NCBI GenBank assembly: GCA_013146195.2
Contig: CM028377.1
Location: 29,368,602-29,432,601, forward strand
Length of the DNA stretch: 64,000 nt
DNA from: Codonopsis lanceolata
Taxonomy: Eukaryota > Streptophyta > Magnoliopsida > Asterales > Campanulaceae
Direction of reading: 5' to 3'
The notes beneath the pieces are model-generated. The model was not told where the DNA came from and made no database searches. It saw only the letters and a program-made list of their open reading frames with translations. The stretch's first letter is position 1. Every line of letters begins with the position of its first letter. Made by a program: the position numbers and the translations under genes. Below are positions 55,930 through 64,000 of this stretch, piece after piece.

Positions 55930-57072
55930 TTCCACCCCAGTTGGTCCCCCTCCCACTATGACAAAATGGAGGTTCCTCCTTTGCTCTTCTTCATTCAGTT
56001 CCGGGAGTACAGCCTTTTCAAAACAATCTATTACACTTGTACGAATCTTTTGAGCATCTTCTACTTCCTACATCACATATGGAAAAAAGCATGTCTTTAG
56101 CCAAAATAAAAGTTAATATAATATAATTCCAGTAGCAATTGATTATAGATATCTCTACCTTGAGAAAATGACAATAATCCAAGACACCAGGGGTGTCAAA
56201 AGTATTTACTTGAGCTCCAGTTGCAATAACCAAATAGTCATAGTCTAGAGAGAAGTCGTTCTTTCCGGCTAAGTTTTCATCAATGTTGGAGAGGCAGAAG
56301 ACTTTCTTGTTTACTGGATCAATCTTGAGGCATTCTGCCTCCCAAAATTGAATTTCTCCGCTTCTCTGTCAGGAAGAAGAACATTTTAGCGAACTCTTCA
56401 CTCAAGACACAGAGCGATAAAAGTTCATCACAAAGCAAGGTCAAGAAGAAACTAAAGCAATCACTCAAGAATACGAAGATCAAAACCACAGGCTAGTCAA
56501 TATAGAAAGCAATGCTACTGGAAGTATTTGAGGTGCAAACGGAATTATTTTCATTAACAATAAATTCACTATCATCAGATCATTTTGTCTTCTGAATATT
56601 TTGAACATACACATTAGCATAAATATTAACTGCTTTTTTTAAAAAAAAATCAGTGGATCTAGTTAAAAAATTAAATTACCTTCTTTATTATGTTTCGAAC
56701 TGGCTCTACAATCCTTCATGCCTCAACTGTCCCACATGTGACACTAGGTAGCAATGGAGTGAAAGCAAAGTAATTTCGTGGAGAAACGACTTGAACATCA
56801 TAAGATGAGATATCAAGGTCCTTTAGGAAGCGGTGCCCGCCCATCCAGGTTCCAATGCACGCCAACTCTCTTTTTCTTGTTTACTATATGATCAGATTGT
56901 GTATTGTTTGTTGAGCTATTTGATGGTGAGTCTGAGTATGCCAAGAGACCACCACCACCACTGCAGCAAATCGATAAATAGCTTAGGAGTACAATCCAAG
57001 GTAACACAACCGCTAATCGGACCACGCGAAGAAAACTAGTTAAACTCAAATAATTGAAATTCGGTTCCATGT
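55930..57072 (-). pseudogene. Alternative (external) NADH dehydrogenase, NDB-type, N-terminal fragment
   Basis: In order on the minus strand: a hydrophobic leader with GGGGLLAYSDS; RFLKDLDISSYDVQVVSPRN; YFAFTPLLPSVTCGTVEA, stop, RIVEPVRN; then after an intron GEIQFWEAECLKIDPVNKKV; FSLDYDYLVIATGAQVNTFD; TPGVLDYCHFLK; after a second intron (exon from 56067) EVEDAQKIRTSVIDCFEKA and LHFVIVGGGPTGVE, where homology ends. These are the first FAD-binding part and the start of the NAD(P)H-binding motif (GGGPTG). Introns and splice sites are kept, so it was copied as DNA. A frameshift near 56870 and a stop at about 56729 disable it. Confidence 0.85.
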
Positions 57073-57364
57073 CACCGTCAACATAAAGGAAACTATTAAG
57101 GTCAAGCACTATCACGCAGTCGAGAAGGCGTCGGCATAAAGGAAGTCGTTAATGTCGGCACTATCATGCGGTTGAGAAGAAGAGCAATGATCATTTAGGA
57201 AGTTCTAATCGAGTAGGGGCTTAGCAGCACCCAACCAACATGGATCCCACAATACTACTTACACTAGTACAATCTCATTTAACACAGTCTTAGAGATGAG
57301 CGAATAGGAACCATTCAACTCAATCAATATTCTACTTTTTCAATCAAAGACCGCAGAAAGTGTT

Positions 57365-57750
57365 GCACAAAAATAGGAAACGGATCAATTACTTCCGTTA
57401 ACCCACATGATTACTTTCAACCAATTAGGACATACTTGACCTCTTAATCCAAATTTTATACCGAGGAGGAGTGTGGAATTTAATAAATTTCATACCGAGC
57501 AACGTTAGACATCATTTAAGAAATAATATTAAAAAAATAAAAAGCAAAAAAGCGTTAAATTTTTATACAATAAAAGGAAACAGATCAAGTAATTACATCT
57601 ATTCACATGATTATGTCCAACTTTTTACTTTTTAGAATACATTTGACCTCTTAACCCAGCTTATAAAGAGGGGGAAGTGTGGAATTTAATCTTAAATTTC
57701 ATGTCCGATAAAGCTAGACATCATCCAAAAAGAAAAGCAAAACCATAAAA
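57365..57750. repeat. Direct repeat of about 200 bp, two copies
   Basis: AGGAAAC(G/A)GATCAA, CACATGATTA, ACTTGACCTCTTAA/CATTTGACCTCTTAA and GAAGTGTGGAATTTAAT-type blocks recur in the same order about 200 bp apart, diverged by substitutions and small gaps. Confidence 0.65.
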
Positions 57751-57987
57751 AGCAAAAAGCAATATCCATCATAACTTTACATTGAGGATCACAGTTTAAT
57801 TAAAAGAATGTGGGCACTTAAAAATTCACTTAACATAGACTTTTGAGGGTTTGTGATAAGAAAATAAAATAAAATTATGTGATGTCTAGCATTTTCCATA
57901 TTGTTATACTTCAGTTTTATCTCAGATGAAGATTATAAATATATCAAATACTAAAACAAAATTAAGAGACAAAGATCACATGTAAAG

Positions 57988-58330
57988 ATGGAATTGTTAA
58001 AAAATGAACTGAAATTAGCAACTGAAGCAGAAGAGAAAAGAAAGAAGGCCATGGATGATTTAGCATTAGCACTAAAAGAAGTTGCAACCAAAGCTAATCA
58101 GGCAAAGGAAAAACTTGGTTTTACGTATGGAACTCGAACATGTAAAAGAGGAAGCGAAAAATCGAAGGAGATGGTACGTAGTACCGAGGATAAGTATCAA
58201 ATTAAAGCTCTTAGACGAAACAAAGAAAGAACTCGCGTTGCATAAGAAAGAAGTACTCTTTGACAAAGAACTGATTAGTAGGCAAAACCTTTTTTTGACA
58301 AATATCTATACTCCGTTGGAACAATCTACA
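57988..58330 (+). pseudogene. WEB-family (DUF827) protein fragment
   Basis: MELLKNELKLATEAEEKRKK and AMDDLALALKEVATKANQAK match the coiled-coil core of plant WEB proteins, relatives of the factors needed for chloroplast movement in blue light. The homology passes to the next frame near 58125 (MELEHVKEEAKN, then LLDETKKELALHKKEV), so there is at least one frameshift. No flanking exons are seen. It is an isolated fragment on the strand opposite to the other captured genes. Confidence 0.75.
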
Positions 58331-59705
58331 TAACAATAAACAGGTAGGCCATTAGGACATAACAAGGAGAAAGACAAACGTTACATGTAAGATCAATGTT
58401 AAACCAAAATACTGAGCAGTAAAAGCTTTCATTCTTTGATATGTCCATTTAGGGGCTAATATTTTTATGAATGTCGCATGAAAATCAAATAGGTGAATAT
58501 TACTCAAAAACAGAATTTAATGAATAACTTGCATATTGGGTTGTATTACAAACAACAAAGAACAATTTTAAGCATCGAAGAGAATAGGTATCCATTTTGG
58601 GATATAAAACTTATACTAGAAACAACTTGAGCAATACTTGTATAATTAAGACAAACATCGAAGAGAAGAAAGATAAGGACAAACCGAGGTTTTGTAACGA
58701 ATCCCTCGCTCTCTCCCCAAATTTTTCACCACGCCTGTCTTGATATATTTACATATTGCCTATTGATTCCAATAATAATGAGTCCTAAACATAGTATACA
58801 AACATAAGAGTCCTTACCAAACTAACAAAATATAGGAGTACTATCCTAATTATAGTCTTTGGTCTCAAATTCGAAAATTCGAAAAGAAGATATTAAGGTT
58901 CCACATTATAAAAGGCGGCCTCCCAAAATAGGAAAAAACATTAAGAATGTCCAAAAAACAAAATATTAAAGATACCACACTTGAAAAATAACAAACTAAA
59001 TGGAAATTACCTTTCTTAGAAGTTTAAGTTATGTTCATGGGTTTATCGACTTTTAGTCGGTATGAAACTCACAAATTAAAATTATTAGGAAATAATTGAG
59101 AAATAAAAAGTAATTGTTGTTAATCAAGTAAGTGATTGACTTTCGTAGATATTTTTCAATAAAGCCAAGTAGCCCTTTTGGTACATTAGATGATCACTTT
59201 AAAAAATTCTTCTCAGCTTATAGCCCTTTTGGTCCTCGTTATAAATGCCTCGAGCCATGTTCTTGTATCCTCTGTTCTTCGACAAGCATCAAGCTATGCT
59301 TATTTATGCCGATTCACTTATGCTAACAACTTAATTTGTTATATCCACCCTTTTCCTTTGAATCTCCATCTCAGAAAAATACTTTGTTCTCCTGGCCAGA
59401 AACAAAGTAGAATTTCGATTTTCAAAAAGTTGCTGATTTTATTTCAAGAAGCATAACTTATCTTTGGGGCACTATTGAAGAGGTTGCTTGAAGGGTTAAT
59501 CGATGGAGTAGTGCTCATGAATTTCAGGAGTAGAGGATCTTCAGGTTGACAACATGCCAATTACTTTACCCTAGGTAATAATAACCCTAAATTCATCGAG
59601 CAAGCATGCAACAATAAATCAATATATATGGTATATGAAAAAGGAAATAAAAAAAACACAAGGTGCAAGCCAAAACCAAATGAGGTAAGAGAATAATGGG
59701 AAAGT
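58331..59705. other. AT-rich DNA between captured fragments
   Basis: No gene is recognised. A frame of 88 codons at 59190-59456 has a hydrophobic, unassigned translation. Sequence near 59460-59560 may be the remains of another captured piece but cannot be placed. Confidence 0.4.
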
Positions 59706-59903
59706 ACCTTATTCACTACGGGAAAGGCAGCTTGGATCGGTGTCATATCTTCATAAGGGATAGTCCCCGCTACCATTTCCCACAAAATAAGGCCAAAACC
59801 ATATACATCAAACTTGCGCCCGTACGACTTGTGCTTGATCATCTCAGGAGCCATCCAACGGTAAGTATCTGGATCATCTGCCAAAGAGTCGCAGTATGCC
59901 TTC
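59706..59903 (-). pseudogene. Raf-like (HT1-type) protein kinase, single-exon fragment
   Basis: One exon with an open frame: CDSLADDPDTYRWMAPEMIK, then HKSYGRKFDVYGFGLILWEM and VAGTIPYEDMTPIQAAFPVV, ending NK before GTACTT. This is the activation-loop end, the APE motif (A-P-E) and subdomains IX-X of plant Raf-like MAPKKK kinases. No ATP-binding or catalytic-loop exon is nearby, so it cannot encode a kinase. Confidence 0.85.
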
Positions 59904-60124
59904 TCTCTCTCTTTTTTTTTTTAATGAAACGAAAATCCAAATATCATTTATAACTTTTTTTCCATGTTTTCCTCGTGTCATATCTATGACTATGAAGACA
60001 TAAGAAACTATTCTAAAGAAAAAAACCCGAGTAAATGTCGTAATGACGAAAATAAAAACTTGATGATCCTATACTAATGGAAGCTGATATTGTATCCAAG
60101 TTTAAAATATATGAATATTCCCAA

Positions 60125-61430
60125 TTACAAATCGACGAACAAATAGTAAGTTCTGGAGTCTACTGCAATAAGCCTCAAGGCAAAGAATCGCTGCCGCAAA
60201 TGACATGATGCTTAGAAGAAGCAAACATTGATCCAGTGCCAAAGTTTTTGTGATGAGGTGAGCTTGCTTTTCTTTGCTACTAGGTACATGTGGTTCGCGA
60301 GGATAAGTGTAAGCGGGAAAGTGCTGATGGCCCCCTGTGAGGCTCATGAAATCTCCAAGGAATGGCAGGAGAGCAGACACTAATGTGGTTAACGCTAGGT
60401 AACCACCTCTCACCATGATTCTGAATGACAAGTTGCGGATAGTCAATGCACTTCCTTTGATTCCATACTTTGTATCTAAATATTCGTACATCGGACTTGC
60501 GAATATATGCAAAGCAATGACGGTTTGTAGAAAGGCAGAGATATTTGCAAATGTCTTCACCCAAACTGGACCACTAACATTATTGAGCAGATAAGAATAT
60601 GCTTCATTTCCGTAAGCCCAATACCCCATGAAGGGCGCAATGGCATGTAGTGGCAAAACTCATACAGAAAATTGAAAGTAGAGAGCTTTCATCATATTCC
60701 CAACAACAGGCTCTCTAATTGTCGCCTGTATCTCTGGAAGCATTCCTGTATTAAATGCAAAAACAAGACTGGCAGATGCACCAATACTTGTAAAGATCTT
60801 GCTAATATCTGTTCCTGGAATGCCATAGTCCCTGGGTGGAGCTTTAATTCCATCCCGAAGTGAGAGCGCAAATGCTACAGCAATGTACACTAGACTGAAG
60901 AATGTTGAAAATCCCAGCCAAATCCTCATAGCAGACAAGTTGGGGATGCAAATTGCGAAAATGGCACATGCAAACCCAGCTATTGCAATAAAGTACGGAA
61001 GTTTCATGGCATTGTCATCCCTAAAAAGAACATAGACAGCCTTTAGAGCTTGACCTGCCAGAATAATAAATCCGACATTGATCATAAAAGATTTACATAT
61101 TGCAATGCCCAGGTAAGAGAATAAGCTCTGGAACCATAAATGAATCCAGCAAGGTCCCTATATCTGATATGCCTCTTCCCACCAAATTCATGGAGCCTAG
61201 CAATAAGAACATTTGCATAGAGTGAGATGGTTGTTGCTACAATTAAACCAACCACGCCGCCTACCCAACCAAGAGGAACCATGACTCCACCGAGTATCCC
61301 GAACATAAGCATTGATACCGGTGGTGAGAACAAACCCCACTTGAAACCATGAATCGCTGCTAATCTGATGGGCAGTTTCGGGAATTTGGACGTCTAATCG
61401 ATGGTCGGAATTAGCCACCCGGTGAGAAGA
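60125..61430 (-). pseudogene. Proline/compatible-solute transporter (ProT, AAAP family), intronless pseudogene
   Basis: Nearly the whole ProT protein is laid out without introns: IPETAHQISSDSWFQVGFVL; VMVPLGWVGGVVGLIVATTI; GGKRHIRYRDLAGFIYGSRA; INVGFIILAGQALKAVYVLF; FNTGMLPEIQATIREPVVGN; APFMGYWAYGNEAYSYLLNN; HIFASPMYEYLDTKYGIKGS; ALLPFLGDFMSLTGGHQ; ending with a TAA at 60127-60125. Breaks: small deletions near 61310, a one-base loss near 61084, a TGA at about 60660, and further frameshifts near the C-terminus. ProT genes are normally split by introns, so a cDNA origin is inferred. I see no clear poly(A) tail. The 5' end stops exactly at LTR sequence. Confidence 0.85.
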
Positions 61431-61437
61431 GGCAACA

Positions 61438-62533
61438 ACGTGGCTACATTATTTACGGACTCGCAGTCATTTCCTTACAATAATTACAGACATATTTAAG
61501 AATATTTGGTCATTATAACGGCTCTTTTACATAATATTTCATATTCTAATCCGGGCAGCACAACGGCTTATATTGGCTACATTGTGCCGGATTTAAATAA
61601 CAACTTTAAAATAAATAAAAGACAGAAAAGTATACAAATACAATAAATAACGCCCTTAAAGGTTTTACCTTTTAGAGCGGTGGTGTGCTCGCTCTGTCCT
61701 TCAGGGAGAGGGAGTCTTTTTTGTTGTTTATTGTGTGGTTGTTGTTTTGATTTGGGCAGAATGACTGCTTATTTCGGAGACTTTTAGCTTGTCAACTCGG
61801 GCAGAGTGACAGTTTATTTTGGTAGGTTTTGGCCTTTTTGGTTGGGCAAAATAACGGCTTAGTTTTTTGGTTTTTCAGCTCGTTACTCGGGCAGAGTAAT
61901 GACTTACTTTTGGATTTTTGGGCCGGGGAAGTGAGGTGGATACCTAACGTACAATTAGGCTAGGGATCACTTATAACCTATGGATATTTATTTTGGCGGA
62001 GTTTGGACGGGGTTTGGAGACTTTAGGGGCTTCCACTCACCTATCTCGCACCTCTCGTACTAATATTTCCGAAGGAACACGGAGAGACAGAACTTCGTTG
62101 CGATTTTTATCGCGAACACTGAGCAGCTGAAATGAGGAGCCTGGGGTCTCCTATTTATACTTGAGAAGCAGGGACTCGGCGGGCATTTCTGAGTTTGTTT
62201 AGCCTGCTTTGATCAGTTGTACCGTGAGCTCCAAGATTTGTACATTTCATTCTATGAGAGGAGCAACAGTGAACTCCTCGGTGCGGCCAATTCCTTCTTT
62301 GGTGCGGCACCATCATGATGATGTGGTGGCACCAAAGCCTTTGTTGTGGCACCCTCTTTACTATTTAAGTTTGTTTTTCACACTTTCACCCCTCACAGTT
62401 CACTGTTTCGCGCATCTTGCTTTGTCTTTTGCATTTTTAACTCCTGTAACTTGACATTTGTTAAGTTTTGACAGTTCTTGATATCTTATGTCAGAGTCAC
62501 ATACCAGGGGTACGAAATTGGGGTGTCTACAGA
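61438..62533 (+). mobile_element. LTR segment, 5'-truncated, ending GGGGTGTCTACA
   Basis: Starts mid-LTR relative to 54386 (98% identical over 356 bp to 54637-54992) and continues to AAATTGGGGTGTCTACA, the same end as the LTR at 16223-21034. Internal XCGGGCAGAGTGAC-type motifs recur between 61540 and 61900. The left truncation point abuts the ProT pseudogene. Confidence 0.65.
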
Positions 62534-64000
62534 GCCCCTCAACGATGGAGTCTACGGGTAACCCAAGGCTTACTGAGTAGACGAACATCGTTGATAAACA
62601 ATAGACTCTCCAATTTCGTTCATTTCAAAACGGGAGAATGCAATTGGTAGCAGTTATAATGCACAGTTTATCATGCTATCCAAACTCCATAACCTAGACA
62701 TTTTTAGTCGGTTATAAAAGGTTATCGTAGTTTTTAAGCAGATATGAATTTAAAGTGTTCTGATGGTCGGACCTACTAATGTAGGATGCCTACGTATTCC
62801 CTATTAAAGGAAATCAGACCAAACGTAGTTCAGGCCAAAAACCTAAACTACAACCAAGTGAGGATGTCATGTTCTTCGGGTCCAGCCCGATCGAGAACAC
62901 AACAGGAAAAAGATTTTGTGTTTTTCGAAAAGTCGTATCCAACGAGAAGTCGAATATGGTATGAAGATTTGAATGTTTTTCTGGAACCACATTTCAACCG
63001 GTTAAGACCTTGTCATTGAAACATGTTAAGAAGAATTTTCAAAATTATGTCTGACTGGTCGATGCCTTGTTTCCAAACATAATCAGAAAACTTTCAAATT
63101 TCCAAAAAACTGCACTCGACCAATAAAAATCTGTCGTCGAGTACGACAAAGCAAACTTTCTTCAAGTATTTTCGAAAATTGTGAAGTGGAAAACATTCTT
63201 TTTCCTTTACTTTTTTCTCGCTCTCTCTGTTTTTTTTTTCAAATATTCCTCTTTTTTTTGTGTTTTTGAAATATTCCTCTTTTGTTGTGTTTTTTGATAT
63301 TCCTCTTTTTTTTGTTTTTGAAATATTCCTCTCTTTTTTTTGTTTTTGAAATATTCCTCTTTTTTTTTTGAAATCAAAACTCATTTTGAAAAGAGTTTTT
63401 CTTTTATTTGAAAAACAAAGCAAAATTTTTTTAGACAAAACTTTCCTAAAAAGGAAATTATTCTAAAGTCAGGGTAAGAATATTGTACCTGACTTACCTT
63501 TTTGTGCCCTGGCTGCCGCGGGTTCGGCTGATCTTGGCATTTCTGCTACTCTTGCTGGGAAATTTATTATTATTTATTTTTTTCTTATTTTTTTTTCCTT
63601 TTTTTTCTTTTCTTTTCTTTTCTTTTTTTTCTTTTTTTTCTTTTTTTTCTTTTTTTTTTCTCTTTTTTTTTGACCCGCTGGGGATATTATTTTCTTTGTC
63701 CTCTGGTGGATGGTCATCATTTTGGTTAACAAGATTAACTTTGTTAACTCTTCGTTAGGTGCAGGGACCATTTTGGAAACTTTGAAATTTGAGGACCAAA
63801 GTGTCGCAGCTTCAAACTTTGGAGGGGGGAAAGGGAAAAATTCCCTTTTCCTCCCTTTATCATGGATGGGAGTGAGGGAGAGAAGCTTACTGCTTCTCTT
63901 TCTTTCCTTTCTTCTTTCCTTTCTCTTCCTTCCGCCATAGCCACTGTCTTCCGTTTCTTTTTTTTATTTTCTTTATTTTCGCTCCTTTTCTCGATTTTCT
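62534..64000. other. Sequence after the LTR: low complexity, no gene
   Basis: After the LTR end comes GAGCCCCTCAACGATGGAGT, possibly the start of the retroelement's internal part, but no primer-binding site or gag frame is certain. A tandem repeat with AAATATTCCTCTTTTTTTT units (about five copies) spans 63238-63372, and a pyrimidine tract 63593-63672. Frames here are low-complexity artefacts. Confidence 0.5.
63238..63372. repeat. Tandem repeat with ATATTCCTCTTTT units
   Basis: About five copies of a T-rich unit of 25-30 bp, each containing ATATTCCTCT. Variation is mainly in T-run length, as expected from slippage. Confidence 0.7.

Noticed and set aside
63094..63771. Lys- or Phe-rich open frames on both strands
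   Set aside because: They are produced by T-rich slippage repeats and a pyrimidine tract.

Overview
The window is nuclear DNA from a flowering plant, most likely a dicot. The evidence is multi-exon genes with GT-AG introns, plant-type proteins (a PTS2-bearing aspartate aminotransferase, an eIF3 subunit L ending like plant orthologues, WEB and ProT fragments) and a dense nest of plant-type transposons. The species cannot be named from the sequence alone. There is one complete host gene (eIF3l, 40916-50429, minus strand, eight exons that join in frame to 518 codons) and the first exon of another (aspartate aminotransferase, 1467-1646, minus strand, running off the left edge). No rRNA, functional tRNA or CRISPR array was seen.

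Layout. 1-1646: aminotransferase exon 1 and part of intron 1. 1647-4520: AT-rich intergenic DNA. 4520-28800: a decayed Mutator-like element that carries a FAR1/MULE transposase on the plus strand and a plant-mobile-domain (PMD) gene on the minus strand, overlapping tail to tail. Its roughly 1.9 kb core is present four times in tandem, with the same junction each time. Later insertions split the array: a 639-bp Harbinger-like MITE, a 2.1-kb hAT that itself holds two Mutator-like elements, a 609-bp segment that looks mitochondrial, and a 14-kb nest of LTR and hAT elements. 28801-32823: repeats and unassigned sequence. 32824-39431: a second Mutator-like element with long TIRs, a broken MURA-type transposase and a minus-strand gene for a GRF zinc finger, coiled coil and membrane anchor. 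39595-40663: a hAT with a perfect target duplication. 40916-50429: eIF3l, with LINE fragments in introns 1 and 3. 50698-53134: Mutator-like, Tourist-like and copia-type sequences. 53148-62533: two 98% identical LTR segments bracketing a CACTA end and fragments of four unrelated genes (alternative NADH dehydrogenase, WEB protein, Raf-like kinase, proline transporter). 62534-64000: low-complexity, pyrimidine-rich DNA.

The two host genes have no evident functional link. The rest is transposon biology, and most insertions can be delimited by their target-site duplications, which gives a relative order of events. The strongest candidates for something new are the amplified two-gene Mutator core, a minisatellite of 21-nt palindromes whose variants change on both arms together (9233-9709), the antisense GRF gene, and the cluster of captured gene fragments.
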